In this document: piece by piece, positions 22,680 through 34,833 of the stretch
How the letters are laid out: each line of letters begins with the position of its first letter
Numbering within the stretch: the first letter of the stretch is position 1
Assembly: GCA_010093485.1 (NCBI GenBank)
Contig: MU001500.1
Location: forward strand, 630,198 to 694,197
Source of the DNA: Karstenula rhodostoma CBS 690.94
Taxonomy: Eukaryota > Ascomycota > Dothideomycetes > Pleosporales > Didymosphaeriaceae
DNA: 64,000 nt
Reading direction: 5' to 3'
Made by a program: the position numbers and the translations under genes
The notes under the pieces: generated by a model
Databases searched by the model: none
What the model was told of the DNA's origin: nothing
What the model saw: the letters and a program-made list of their open reading frames with translations, nothing else

Positions 22680-25175
22680 CTACTCCTGCCCGCGTGCGCC
22701 GCCCATCCTTTCAATGTTGCTCAGTAACCTGCTCTTGCCGCCGCTCGTGCTCCTGTTCAGCGCAGAGGACGAGCCGCTGAATCCGAACCCACCAGGCGCC
22801 CTCAGGCCCGACGGCTTCGAACTGCCCGAATTTCCGCGTTGGTGGCCCATCGCGCTGCCGGGCCGTCCGCCCCCGAGTGCAGACCCAGGACGCGGCGCGG
22901 CACCACCGGCGAGGAAGCCCGTAGAGCGCATGCTAGGCGCGTTCTCTGCAGGGGGTGCCGGTGCTTGTTGTGCCGGCGGCGCCGACGCCATCTGGCTCTT
23001 GCGGAAGTCCTCCTGTTGCATCTCCTCCATTTTCTCGCCGCACATGGCAAGCATTTGCTCTGCGGCAGCGACGAGCTCGCCTTTCTCTACGCGCTCGGCT
23101 TCGAGGTCTTGCATGATGTGGTCGTTCGACTTACGGAGAGACTCAAGTTCGGACCGGAGTCCTGCGAGCTTGGCTTTCAAGTGCTCGATCTCGGACTTCT
23201 GGTCTTCGAGGAGCTTGAGGTCCTCGGGCCTGGATGCCACGGTGGTGGGAGAACCGTCCTTGTCGTCGTATTGAGTGGGGAGGACGTTGCTGAAGGTATC
23301 ATCCTTCTTCTTTTCCGCTTCTTCGACGCGGCGCTCCAGGCGAATGATCTGCACGCGCAGCTCCTTGCACCGCTCGTCGGCCTTCTTCTGGTAGTTGTCC
23401 TTGAGGGCCTTGATCTTCTTCTCATGCTTGGCCTTGTATGCAGTATGCAGGTCTCGGGCAACTTCGTTGACTTTCTCCGCAATCGCAGTCTGGCACTCCA
23501 TCTCGGAGTAGATTTTCTTTTCGTTCTCATCTGGGTCCAGGAAAGTGGTCATGTCCACGTTTTTGCTCTCCGCTTCAATAACCTTTGTTTCCAGATCCGA
23601 GGAGCGCGTCTCTGCTTCTTCAGCACGCTTCTCGGCTTCGGCAAGGCGGGTGAGCAACTGTTCGCGCTCGGCGTCGTTACGACCAAGCTCAGCTTGTACC
23701 TCTTGAAGTAGGTTTTGTACCTCCTCGCCTTTCTTTTTCCAGTCTTCCATTTGCGCCTCCGCATACTCACGTGCGGATCGCTCGTCTCGGACGGACTCTT
23801 GGGATTGGCCGACGCGGTGCTCGGCATCTGATATAGCTTTGACTAATGATTCGACTTGAGCTTCTTTGCCAGACAAGCTGGCCGTGAGCGAGGAAATCTG
23901 AGATTGGAAATTTGACTTCAGCGATTCCAGCTCTCTGATAGTAACAGTGGGCATGGATCGTGGTGTGGGCGGGGGCGGCAATTCGAAGTCCAAAAGGTTC
24001 ATGAGTTGTCGGCTTTGACTTGGCGTAGAGGGTACGTATGATGAGCCTCCTTTGGCTGGTGAGCGTTGATTTTGATAGTATGAAAGCAGATTTGGCTCGG
24101 TGTTGGATTTGGGCGGCCCACGAGTCGGCGACGCGCGACGAGGGGCAGACAAACCCTCCAACTGAGCTGTGAAGTCAAGGAGCAGGTTGGTGGTATCGTT
24201 TTCCTTCCGAGATCGACGCGGTGTAGGAGAAGGTGTCCTGTCAGAGCGTCGAACGGTTTGAACGGTGGAAGGTGTCATTTGAGCGCGAGCACGGGGTGTG
24301 GTCTACAAAATACAATTCAGTATGAACACCAAAGGAGCGGTTTCAAGTATGCTTACCGGATCAAAGAGACTATTCCTCGTAGGACTCTGTCGAAGTGCAG
24401 CGAACTTGGTCATATCAATGCCTGGCATCTCCGAAAACATGCTGAAACCAGTATCGTCCATGTCCACTGATGTAAACTCTGGACCGTCGGGGTTGAATTC
24501 AGTGTCGTCAAATGTAGCGTCTCCAACAATCTCGTCGTGGCTCCGATGTGTAGATGTTGGCTCGTAGCTCGCATGTGCCTGATCCAAGTTGCGCATGGCA
24601 GCCGTCAATCCCTCGTTTTCCCGTAGTTCACTGTCTTTGATAGAAACGGTAGGCGCATTGACAAAATCGTCGATTGCGTCTTCTGAGTGCACAGCGGGTG
24701 CTCGGTGGATTGAATCGACGGAAGCGTTGCGGGACGCTTTCGTGGGTGAGCTCCGGCGGGATTGACTGCTCATAGCAGACTCGGGGCGCTCCATTGCCAT
24801 TTGTTTCACAGGCGAAGCCTTCTTTGGACTCGCGCGAGCCACTGGGCTGTCCAAAGAGTCCTCTTCAAAGTCACCCAGCGATTGCTTCTTGGGTGACATC
24901 TTGACCGGGCTCGTCCGCTCTTGCAGCCCAAATTTCTTCTCTGGCGACACCTTGAACGCCGACCGTGTGAAATCGTCCTCGAAGCTCGGAAGCAACTTCC
25001 TGGGCGTTGCAGGCGCATTCGGCGCTACATTCTCCTGGTTATCGTCGTCGAAGTGTGCGATGAAAGGCGAGGATGGCGGATCATGCCAGCTTGTGGTATC
25101 CATGTCATGCTCAGCATACGTAGAATCGGGCGCGTTGAGCTTCTCCGGAGAGACTTCAGCCATTGGTTCAGCCAT
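22680..25175 (-). CDS. Coiled-coil protein, SnaD-like spindle-pole candidate
   Basis: Two exons, 25175-24357 and 24302-22680, with a 54-nt intron, give 813 residues. The N-terminal third is acidic and rich in SP/TP sites (SPEKKFG, SPVKMSPKK, SPKKASPVKQ), consistent with cyclin-dependent kinase control. A compact motif follows, FTSVDMDDTGFSMFSEMPG, then DMTKFAALRQSPTR. Residues about 395-690 are a long heptad-type coiled coil, and the C-terminus is Gly/Ser/Pro-rich. The DDTxFSxFSxxP motif and layout recall the Aspergillus spindle-pole-body protein SnaD; I am recalling that resemblance and cannot align it here. The alternative is another SPB or microtubule-linked coiled-coil protein. The coiled coil and phosphosites are directly visible. 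Confidence 0.75.
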
Positions 25176-25632
25176 CTTGGAACAATTGTGAGGAGGTAAA
25201 CGTGTGGTTGGTGTCTTTGAGGCTCGAAGGCGGCGCGCAAAACGTGGAGTTGTTTGTTTACGTCCGTGCAGGCGACTTTCGCTTCCAAATTAGCCCCAAC
25301 GGTTTCGGCAGCAACAGGATTGCAAGGGTATATCACTTGAGTCTCGATCCCGAAAACAGATCTTACTATTTTCGAATTATTCAACATGTTCATGTTGGAG
25401 CTCTCTACCTAGCGGACATATCTCTGCCATTACTTTTACTACTCCTTGACCGTGGTACCCCAGGGCTGTTTTCCGTGATGCATCAGAATCTCGACCAAGA
25501 ATAGAATCGGAGCGTCGAGCCAGACCAGAGTTCTATTCTTTCAACGCCATGCTAAACTGCGCGAAATATAATTACATGCTCAAAATCTATCCAGATAGGC
25601 CTCCCGATGCCATGCAATGCCTGCCATCTAGC
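25176..25632. other. Spacer between two minus-strand genes
   Basis: Promoter of the coiled-coil gene and 3' end of the VPS9 gene. No further feature seen. Confidence 0.5.
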
Positions 25633-27851
25633 TTAATAGTTAACCGTACCCCTCAGTGCCGTAGCCAGCCTTTGGTACTCCTTCAACAGCTCGTCCACCT
25701 CTTTCAACTTCAAGTCTTGCGAATCCTTTGCCTCCAAAAATCGCTTCACGGGCGGAGTAGTTTTCTTTAGTCCCTCTATAGCTGCAATTGCCCTCGCACC
25801 CTTATCATCTACCTGCGTAGGCTCGCTGGACGGCGATCTACTCGCAGTCGCCACCGTGGGTAATTGTTTGTTCGGCTCGGAACTCGGTGTTCCTACACCT
25901 GGGGTGGTAGACTGGCTCACGGTGCGACCGAACCTAGGAAGCACATTGATACTCGCGAAGCGATTAAGCGGGTTCAGACTGTTGCCCATGTTGCGAATGG
26001 AGTCGACGGCAGAGGTGTTCGTCGGAGGAGGAGTTGTTTCACTCTTTGTAGTTATCGGCAGCGGTTTGGCATCGAACGCTACGCGTTTGCCGCTACCACC
26101 AGACTGCATTGAGTCTACGCTGCGATCTCTCAGCTGGCGGCGACCGCCAAACAGGTCTGTCATCCGTGCCTGCAAGTCCGGTCTGCCCTGCTCTTCAACA
26201 CGCTCTTCGCCGTGAGTGGAGCTTGCGCCGCTAACACTTGCGGCGTCATCCTCTGTTTCCATGCGCGTTGGCGAACTGACCAGTTTCCTCGCATCTTCCA
26301 GCGTTTTGGGAAGCTCTACTGGCTCTTGGATAGGGCTGTTAGGATCGTGGTCTTTCATCCGGCCAAAGAGGAACTTGAAGCTTGTGTCAAGTGTATTATT
26401 GATTCTCCCCAATGCTTGGTCAGCTGAGTCCAGGATTGACTCCCTGACAGCGTCCGAGGCAGCTTCTATACGATTGGTCTGTGTTTGTATAAGATTGCTC
26501 AAACGTCGCTGTGCCTTTGTTCCGGGGCTCGGAGGCTGTTGCGGCGCTGTGGATGAGGTCGGACTAGCTGGCGTCTGAGTCAAGTCCGGAGCTTGAGCCA
26601 ACCCAAGCGGCATAGGAGTAATCTCGGATTTTGGTGTTGATGGTCGGGACCCCGTCTTGTCGTAAGAACCCGGCTCTTCTGCTCGCAGGGATGAAAGATC
26701 TACAGTTTCCAAAAACGACACGGCCGCTTCCAGATTGACCAAACAGTAGGCTGTCTCGCCATCCATACGCGTGGTTCCGCGAAACCTTTGGATGAATTTC
26801 AATTCGCTGTATGCATCGAGCCGCGATGGCTCTAAAGTAATGAGGGTGTAGATCAGCGTAGGCAGGATCTCGTCAGCAGAAGACGAAGCTGGGAAAATCT
26901 TGGATAGAGCCTCAACAATGGACTTGTGTGCAGCAGTGAGATGGCGCAACTTCCCAAGCGGGTACTTTTCTTCGCTCATCAAAAGTATGTCGTCACGGGC
27001 CGTTGACAGCCACTCTCGGATCTCGCCGTCCCGGTCTTTTGTTTTCTGGCGCTCCTCTTCGGTCAGCTCTTCGGTTGACATGAGGAGTTCTTTCAGGCCG
27101 ATGCCAACCAGCGATAAGGCAGCTGTCCGCGATCGAAGCTTGTGGTCCCTTTCCTCATCGTCGGTGCTCCGGTGCCGCCATATGCGCTCGTACACCTTCT
27201 CACAAACAGCTCTCTCTACGGCTTCCTCGAGCGAGGCCCGCTTGACCTCGAGCACTCGTCTAGCTTTCTTTCTGTCCGCCATCTCAGATGCACTGAGCAT
27301 CTGCTGTTCGCCGCTCTCGCCGCTGGCGGATCGTATCGAGCCTGGCCGACTGGAAGCGGACGTCTTCTTGTATGTGTCGCTCGTAAGACGGGCGGAAAGG
27401 GTAGCTATGTGGGTGTTGATCTTGGTAGATGCGCGGGTGTAGAAATCTTGGAATAGATCGGATAAATGGTCGGCAGACAGCGGGCTTGGATGGACTTTGG
27501 CAGAGAGCGATTCGAGAAATCTAGGTGCAAGTCAGGTCAGGCATGGCTGACATATCGCGGCCAGCAGGCGTACCTTTCCGTCAAGCTGCGAATCTCTATG
27601 GGCAGCTCCTCGAAGCCTTCGGGCACGTTGAGCTGGGGTTCGGCTTGCTCCTCCTCATCCCGCTTGGATGCAAATACATCGCCGTCTGCATGGCCTTCGT
27701 CGTCGTCTGCCTTCAGAGGATCGAGAATGGGCGGCATGGATGGACCCTGGAGCGTGCTCGCTCGGCTGCGGGATGGCGGACGGTTTGCGTGGGTAGACTC
27801 CAGACGCGTGAAGCTGTTGGAGGTGTGAAGACGTTTGGGTCGGTCGGCCAT
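25633..27851 (-). CDS. VPS9-domain guanine nucleotide exchange factor (Rab5/Vps21 type)
   Basis: Two exons, 27851-27574 and 27520-25633, with a 53-nt intron, give 721 residues. The VPS9 domain spans about 200-380 and is preceded by helical bundle sequence (DHLSDLFQDFYTRAS). Its core reads SADEILPTLIYTLITLEPSR, then RFRGTTRMDGETAYCLVNLE and AAVSFLETVD, matching the conserved Asp, Pro, Tyr/Thr and NLxxAVxF pattern. Such proteins load GTP on Rab5-type GTPases on early endosomes. The N-terminal 90 residues and the region 380-650 are disordered; the C-terminus ends in a helix (DELLKEYQRLATAL). There is no CUE or RIN domain, so it is not a plain Vps9 orthologue but a VPS9-domain protein of the kind common in filamentous fungi. 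Head-to-head with ATG15, 546 bp apart. Confidence 0.88.
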
Positions 27852-28397
27852 GTTAGCGCAGGGGGGGATGGAAGTGAATGTGTCGAGAAAAAGAGGGTCG
27901 TGTGCCTGCACGGGGTTGTACACCAAGTAACGTCATGCGGTGGTGCGGCGCGTTTGGTATGTGTGGGACTGGACCTAGATTTTGGCTATACACAGGTAGG
28001 CTGGCGCCCGTGGGTCCCCGACGACTGAGTATCCCTGGAGCTTGGGCGGAGCTTGTGGCGTAACGGGTAGCTTGCTGGAGCACAGTGCAGCACAGTGCAG
28101 CAGCGGGTTGGGGATCTGTTGGTGGTTGCAGATGCAGCCAAGGTGTCTCCCCCCATCACTCCCCCCATCACATCACTCCCCCATCGGAACATGGGTGCAC
28201 TAAGCTGCGCAGGGCAAGGCGCACCGCTGCTGTCCGTCTCCGTCTCCGCGGTGTCGAGCCCGGGCCGCGCGCTGTCTCGTGGTCACGGTCACTGTGCCGG
28301 CGTCATAGGCTTGCCCGCATGAACTCGGGTCGCCATCCATCGAGCGCCCGCCATATCGTCCTACCTACTGTGCACACCTACCTTTGTACCATCAGAC
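27852..28397. promoter_or_regulatory. Shared divergent promoter of the VPS9 gene and ATG15
   Basis: A 546-bp spacer between two start codons pointing apart. It contains a doubled CACAGTGCAG unit near 28081-28100 and a C-rich stretch (CCCCCATCA units) near 28148-28183. Co-regulation is possible but not shown. Confidence 0.45.
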
Positions 28398-30254
28398 ATG
28401 CGACGACGACGACTCTGCACATCCCCCACCCGTGTAACAGCCTCGCTGCTGCTGTCCTTCCTCGCTGCCGCCAGTGCGCTCGAGCTACCGCCACTCCTAC
28501 CGCCGCCGACATCGCCGCAACCCTCCGCCGAGGCAGTCAAGGAGTTCTCGCTCAAGCACATCTTCCACCATGGCACATACAAGTACCCACAACTCCACAG
28601 GCGGCTTGACGTGCCAGAACAGGCGGCAGTTTGGATGGTCGAGGGCGACAGCACCGAGCCCGAGGCTGTTCCTCCCTTCGCAATAAAGTCGGAGATGGTG
28701 GCCATTCAACGGCTGAAGGACAGGAGCAAAGAAACGATAGACGGTATCCTGGACTGGGGCAGAATGTCCGGAAAGTCTGTGCGCATGGCAGCGGACGACT
28801 GGACCGTTGACGAGATAGCGGGTCCAAACGTCACAGACAAAGACAGTGTCCTTGCATTTGCTCGCATGGCCGCGAATGCCTACATACTGGAGCCAAACAC
28901 TGGGGAGTGGACAGACGTGAAAGGCGGATTTAATTACACGGAAGATTTCGGCTGGCAAGCAGACGGTCTGCGTGGGCACATCTTCGCTGATACCAAAAAC
29001 GAAACTGTGGTCATTGGGTTGAAAGGGACAACGCCTGCGCTCTTCGATGGCACCGACACTACCACGAATGATAAGATCAACGACAACTTGTTCTTCAGCT
29101 GCTGCTGTGGACAAGGCGGCCAGTATCTCTGGCGTCAAGTATGCGATTGCCAAACCTCGGTGTACTCCTGCAACTCTACGTGCTTAGTCGGCGCGTTGCG
29201 AGAGAGGAACAGGTACTACTACGCTGCTCGTGATCTCTACCACAACGTAACAGCACTGTACCCAAACGCCGAGGTCTGGATGGCAGGACACTCGTTGGGA
29301 GGTGCCGTGTCCTCTTTTATCAGTCTGACATACGGACATCCTGCCATCACATTCGAGGCAGTTCCCGACGCTATGCCAGCGTCTCGCTTAGGTCTTCCAG
29401 TGCCTCCAGGCCACGAGGTTGGATCCATGCAAAAGCGTGAGATGACAGTAGTCCACCATTTCGGCCATACCGCCGACCCCATCTTCATGGGCAGCTGCAA
29501 CCAGGCCGGGAGCATGTGCACTTTAGGTGGCTACGCCATGGAAAGCGTATGCCACACAGGAAAGAAGTGTGTCTACGACACCGTGGCCGACCTTGGTTGG
29601 CGTGTAGGCATTGGAACGCATAAGATTGTCAACGTCATCAAGCAGGTGTTGGAGAAATATGACAAGCCTGCCAAGTGCGAGCAGTATGTGGATTGCACCG
29701 ACTGCTTCAACTGGGAGTTTTTTGAGAGTAATGGTACAGAGCCTACAACATCCTTCACAGTGCCCACAACGACATCCACATCGACGTCTACAAGGAAAAG
29801 AACCGAAACTTGCAAAACGCCAGGGTGGTTCGGCTGTCTCGATGAGAGCACCACCACTGAAACAACTACGACAAAGAAACATAAGAAGACCTCGAGTACA
29901 GCCACGTCCACCTGCAAAACCCCGGGCTGGTTTGGCTGCCTCGATGACGACGAGACCTCTACTACCACCAAAGCCATACCATCACCCACGCATGCGCCAA
30001 GTGTAACAACAACGTCTTCGTATCATACGCCAACCTCAGCGCGGAGCTGTAAGCGTTATGGTTTCTTTGGTGATTGTCTTGATCCGACTAGCGTCCCTAC
30101 CACGTCAAGAAAGCCCAAGCATATTCCCAAGCCTACATCAGTTTCTTCAACGACCTGTACGCACAAGGGTTTCTTCGGTCTGATATGTTTCGACGAGCAT
30201 GGGGGTTCGAAGACGGGTAGACCGGGTCCGGTTACTGGGAGGATGGAGATGTAA
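28398..30254 (+). CDS. ATG15: ATG15 vacuolar lipase that lyses autophagic bodies
   Basis: A single exon of 618 residues. Atg15 reaches the vacuole as a membrane protein through the multivesicular body route and breaks down the membrane of autophagic bodies. Here a short basic N-terminus leads into one membrane segment (TASLLLSFLAAASALELPPL, about 14-33). The family block GRMSGKSVRMAADDWTVDEI and the lipase motif GHSLGGA follow, with the nucleophile Ser299. Cys-rich blocks FFSCCCGQGG, CDCQTSVYSCNSTC and CEQYVDCTDC match Atg15. Several N-glycosylation sites are visible (NVT, NYT, NET, NST). The tail after about 440 is Thr/Ser-rich and carries four related Cys motifs (CKTPGWFGCLD twice, CKRYGFFGDCLD, CTHKGFFGLICFD), listed as a finding. 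The assignment is firm. Confidence 0.95.
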   Translation: MRRRRLCTSPTRVTASLLLSFLAAASALELPPLLPPPTSPQPSAEAVKEFSLKHIFHHGTYKYPQLHRRLDVPEQAAVWMVEGDSTEPEAVPPFAIKSEMVAIQRLKDRSKETIDGILDWGRMSGKSVRMAADDWTVDEIAGPNVTDKDSVLAFARMAANAYILEPNTGEWTDVKGGFNYTEDFGWQADGLRGHIFADTKNETVVIGLKGTTPALFDGTDTTTNDKINDNLFFSCCCGQGGQYLWRQVCDCQTSVYSCNSTCLVGALRERNRYYYAARDLYHNVTALYPNAEVWMAGHSLGGAVSSFISLTYGHPAITFEAVPDAMPASRLGLPVPPGHEVGSMQKREMTVVHHFGHTADPIFMGSCNQAGSMCTLGGYAMESVCHTGKKCVYDTVADLGWRVGIGTHKIVNVIKQVLEKYDKPAKCEQYVDCTDCFNWEFFESNGTEPTTSFTVPTTTSTSTSTRKRTETCKTPGWFGCLDESTTTETTTTKKHKKTSSTATSTCKTPGWFGCLDDDETSTTTKAIPSPTHAPSVTTTSSYHTPTSARSCKRYGFFGDCLDPTSVPTTSRKPKHIPKPTSVSSTTCTHKGFFGLICFDEHGGSKTGRPGPVTGRMEM

Positions 30255-30906
30255 GACCACGCACAGTTCTCATTGAGTTGGCTCGGCATTGAGCTTACCC
30301 TTCTCGCATTTCTTCTCGTACATAGTATATGTTTCGCATTGGGGGTTGTCTATATGGTGGTAAGATATCCTGGCGTTCCATGGTATTGCTGGCGTTCTGG
30401 CAATTTGTCTGATATATATGATATGGCGCACCTTGCATGAATGATGATTCAATGTTCAACGTAGTTCTAGAGGTGCCGTTATAAACATGCGTCTTTCTCA
30501 CAGCGCGAACGGTAGATATGTCCTGCCTCTCGCGTGAACGTGAAAAAGAACATCGGCGATACAGTATCAGCTCAAGTTTATAGACACTTATAATAGCTCA
30601 AGTCACCCGAGGATCAACTCTGGTATTCGGTCTTCATGTCATCACGAGCGCCTGCCCAAGGTCATACAAACGTGGTAAGTGGGGCGATACTACCGCGGCT
30701 GCCACCTGAACGCTAACCTCAGTCTCGATTCCCTTGTACAGATTAAAGCTCGTACACAACTAAGCTTTACATTGCCTCTTACCTCTTCAAAACAACAACA
30801 AACAGCAGCGAATACGCAATTTTTCCAATCCCATCTTACGTAGTCGTTCCACAAGCTTCATATGACAGACCAAAGCGAATAGACGAAGCGAAAGCCCGCT
30901 ACCAAA
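30255..30906. other. Intergenic region, no gene seen
   Basis: Downstream of ATG15 and upstream of the F-box gene. Composition becomes more AT-rich here. Only short open frames without domains. Confidence 0.5.
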
Positions 30907-32802
30907 ATGCCTCGCCTCGTCGATCTCCCAGCAGAACTCGTGCAGGAGGTCTTATCTCTACTCGACCCGTCATCCTTCTATATCTGTCTTTTGACGAACA
31001 AGTTTCTGCGCCAGCACGCTCTGGGGTCCAAGAATCTTTTACTCCATCAACTTGTACGTATTGTTTGGAACATTTCCTATCCCCAGTGAGATCCAGTCTG
31101 CCTAACCCGCAGTTGTTCTAAACTATTGGTTAGGCCGCGACGGTGTTGAGCAGAGAATTTGTCTAACCTTCGCTTCGTTTCATAGGCCCAAGTTCCAGGG
31201 GATAGAAGCATCCTACCGCGCATTCGTGAGGATACTCTATCTTTACTTCTGCTCTTCCAAAAACGAGCTGCGAAACACCTATTCAATGGCGTCTCCCAAA
31301 TGACCGACATCAATCTATGGAGGACGTACCCGTCAATGGACAGGCGCATCAGCAATATACTGCCTTGGTACGACGATTATCCATGCAGAGTCTGTGGCGA
31401 GTCAAAGGGCGACCACAGTTTCACGTCGAAGCCTTCAAACAGACATGTATTTCTCGAAGTCCCCGCAAAGAATGCGGTTCTCCAAATCCACATCTTGAAG
31501 GAAAACTGCACAGGAAACGGTCCATTCGAAATGTCGTATATTATCTCCCAGGAGTCTTTGTGGGGGCACCAGTCCACCACTTCTGGCACGCGCAATGGCC
31601 AAAGTCGAGAGGTTCTCCAGATTGCTTGGCAGGGTGACTGCCCTATAGGGCTTTGCGTCCCTACGCCTACTCTGGCAATATTGTCCGGCCATTCGTACCT
31701 CTCTGAGGTGGAGTTGGTGATCGTCAGATTACATACGCACTTCGGCCCGAGGATCCAGGCGAGGTATAACATCAAGGCTCCAGCGGAAGCGCAAGCAGTC
31801 GCGGCTCTGGCGTTCACTCCGGAAGGTGATCCTACAATCACTTGGCAATGTCGCTATCACTGCTATAAGTTCGTCAAATATAGCAGCTCAAAGAACCTGG
31901 ATGGGTCACACCACTTTACACGTACTCACGAAACTATGTTGTATGCGGATGATGTCGCTCCAGACCGGATAACACATGTTCAAATACGCAGAGGCATGGC
32001 AATTTTCTTTCCCAGACTATTCCAGATGCCATTCTGGGTAGGTCGTATGCACCTGGATCCGATGTGGGACAGGATGATCTTTTCGAGGCAAGAGATAAGT
32101 ATGCCAGCCGGGGTCGCGGGTGTGACTACCTCCAGACAAGGGATTTACCTAACACAACGCCATCTACATAAACTCTTGGACGCGGATATGAACCAGCATG
32201 AGCTTTGCGTCAACGCCGTGTTGAAGCTTTTCATTTCCCGTGACGAGTATCACATGACCACCGGAGGGCTGGCGCTCCAAGGCGCTTATATCGTGAAAAC
32301 GATTTGCGCATCGGACTCATCATGCAAGGGGTTTGATCCTCTCGCAGCAACGAATGGTAGATTGTACTATGTATATGTAGCACGTCTTGCTGATACGCCG
32401 TCACTCGAAAATCTTCCTACCATCGGGCTCAAAGTGGCAGTCTCTCCACGTTCATATCGAATTGCGCTAGCTGCGTGGCGGACACTAAAAATATACTCGA
32501 TCAACCCAAAGGTCTTTCTCTCATCAGATCGTTCATCTTACGGTTCTGACTATGGCAATGCGTCTACGTACTGTGACGCTTACCCCACAAACGCTTGGAG
32601 ATCGGGATACTACAACAATTACACACGCGAAGAAGAGCACGTCGTATTAGAACCAGTTGCACTCCTAAGTACTGGGGTCATACACGCAATGCGTTGGATA
32701 AACGAGGATGAACTCTGGGCATTGACTGATGAGGGCGTTTGCCAATGGAATGTTGGCGTATGGGCGACCGGTCAGAGGACAGAGTCAGAACTCGGGCATT
32801 AA
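30907..32802 (+). CDS. F-box protein of unknown target
   Basis: Two exons, 30907-31053 and 31186-32802, with a 132-nt intron, give 587 residues. The first 30 residues form an F-box (LVDLPAELVQEVLSLLDPSS), which should bind Skp1 in an SCF ubiquitin ligase. The remainder is a large region without a motif I can name; a short Cys pair (YPCRVCGES) sits at about 105-112. The C-terminal part has repeated strand-like segments and a late WRINEDELWALTDEG-like piece (read as RWINEDELWALTDEG), which hints at a propeller or a carbohydrate-binding fold, but this is weak. Fungi carry many lineage-specific F-box genes like this. The intron was placed by joining LLLHQL to AQVPGDRS; the first part of the intron has a weaker GTACGT donor. 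Confidence 0.75.
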
Positions 32803-33065
32803 CCTTAGACTTGCGAGAGGGAAGATGGGAGATGCTGGTACTTAGTTTTCCGGGCTATAGCATGTGAGCTAGGAGCACACTCTGTCACACAAAACATCTG
32901 ACTGGTGCACCTCTCGCGTGCATGTTATGAACATCCAGAAGGTTTGATAGCCTGCGTATAGCGTGTCCTGGGGTAAGACACATGTGTCAGGCTCTCTGCT
33001 TCCTGATTGTCTTCCAGAGCACTGCTCAATTCCTTCTGGGTGGCGGGTGACACGTTCATAGGTGA

Positions 33066-33527
33066 TTTAATGGAACCTCATACAGCTTACCTCGACCTTT
33101 ATCTCTATCAGACTTTGAAAATGCTAATAATCTGGCTACTATCACTTACCCTGTCCTAGACGACATAGATTATGGCGAATGCCAGCAGTCGTTCTTTGGT
33201 CTCCTTACTGTAGTCTCACCGCATGACATCATCACCAAGGACACCTTGGACAAACTTCAAGCCAACATAGCTCCTGATAATCTTAGCAAAGCTGAAACAT
33301 GCGTTCTTCTGGTTCATAGTAACCTATGTGATCTCAGATTCAACGACATTTTCAAGGCATGCCTTCGCAATGTGACAAAATACACATCAAAATCACCAGT
33401 AAAGCCTGTCGCAGGGCATGCAAAAGAGTCCTCTGACAAAGAATGTGACAGGTTTCCGCTGATACCGCCTAATAACTCCAGTATTGGAGGCTCGCAGATT
33501 AGCGAAATGCGTCTCAAGACACTTTAG
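33066..33527 (+). CDS. Orphan open frame, possibly an exon or gene remnant
   Basis: The frame is open for about 153 codons to a TAG at 33525-33527 without a usable upstream ATG, so it would have to be an internal or last exon. The translation includes DDIDYGECQQSFFGLLTVVS and CVLLVHSNLCDLRFNDIFKA, which read like folded protein rather than chance. No family recognised and no upstream exon found. Confidence 0.22.
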   Translation, partial: FNGTSYSLPRPLSLSDFENANNLATITYPVLDDIDYGECQQSFFGLLTVVSPHDIITKDTLDKLQANIAPDNLSKAETCVLLVHSNLCDLRFNDIFKACLRNVTKYTSKSPVKPVAGHAKESSDKECDRFPLIPPNNSSIGGSQISEMRLKTL

Positions 33528-34813
33528 ACAAAGATTCAAAGAAACATAAGCAGCTGTGCAAATCGAAGTTCAATCTCTAGAAGTGTGCATCATCACAGCA
33601 GTGAAACGTAGATATAACTACAAGGCTGCACGCCTCGAAAAAGTACACTGTATTGCCCCAAGAGGAGCGATGTCATACGCATTCTCACATTAAATAATGC
33701 TTAAAGAGGCACACGCATTTTCTAACATGCATTAATACCGCAATAATATGTATATTTAAGTCCAACATTACAATACCCCCGCAAAGGCTAGAGTACACTG
33801 TACTACACCATGCAGAGCAATACGACTTCGACACTAGGCGGAGCTTCCACATAGATTTGGCGTATTCAACCGGGAAGATACGAAAGAAGGGAAGACCAAA
33901 AACGGTTTCAACAATTATCAAATACGCGATAAGGCGGACAGAGCGTGTCTTTCGCATTACATCAATCACGAGTTCTTAGTTCTTTTTCCACAAAGAAACA
34001 TAACGGTGCAATGCACATGCTGCGCGCGTTATTACAATATTTTCGCATTTAGCGCCAGCGACACTCGCACAGAAGGACTCAAATTAAGGCAGCCTTCTCG
34101 GAGTCAACCTCCAAGGAATTCTGTTTGCTAGCATCCTTTGTCTTATCTCAATACACAATCAATCGTAATCTAGTCTCCTAAGGAGCTCTTTCATAACATC
34201 TGTCACACCACTGGCCTGGAGATATAGTGCATTCAACCTATATAGACAAGACCTCATCAGACGAGTGATAGCTGCTTCACTCAAGCCTCATTACGCGAGG
34301 CCTCAACATGAGATGCAAGTACATCGGGTACTTAAACTTAGACTACGAACACCGATGAGAATACTATATAGCGACTGCTTGCATTGCCACCATCCACGAG
34401 ACGCTCAGCTACCGAACATACCACGAAGAGAAATGACATTAGCAAGAGCTCTTCGTCGACAGTGCGTGAAAGTGACCTAAGGTGCGGACACAAAGTCAGT
34501 GTAAGTTAAGACAGGGTGATGTATCTTAGCTCAGCGAGAAAGAAGTGTTTTTTGGTACATGGCGCTTATTGACTATATTCGTGTATTTGAAAATGGGATG
34601 ATTGTGTCCAGCTATATCATCTCTCTACCCTCCCTTTGTTTGAATAATTCTTCCAACACGTCTTGAGCTTGATTGCTGAATGTAACGTGAAGTAAAGATG
34701 AAAATTGCAATCGCGATATTCTGTAAAGACCACGACGCTTTACCTCACAGGGCATACGGCCAGGAGAGTTCCTTTGCAGCCTCCACTTGTATATATGAAT
34801 CTGTGGAGTCATA

Positions 34814-34833
34814 CAGTCAGTCAGTCAGTCAGT
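34814..34833 (+). repeat. CAGT microsatellite, five units
   Basis: Five perfect CAGT units followed by CAG, in the AT-rich gene-poor stretch. Confidence 0.75.
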
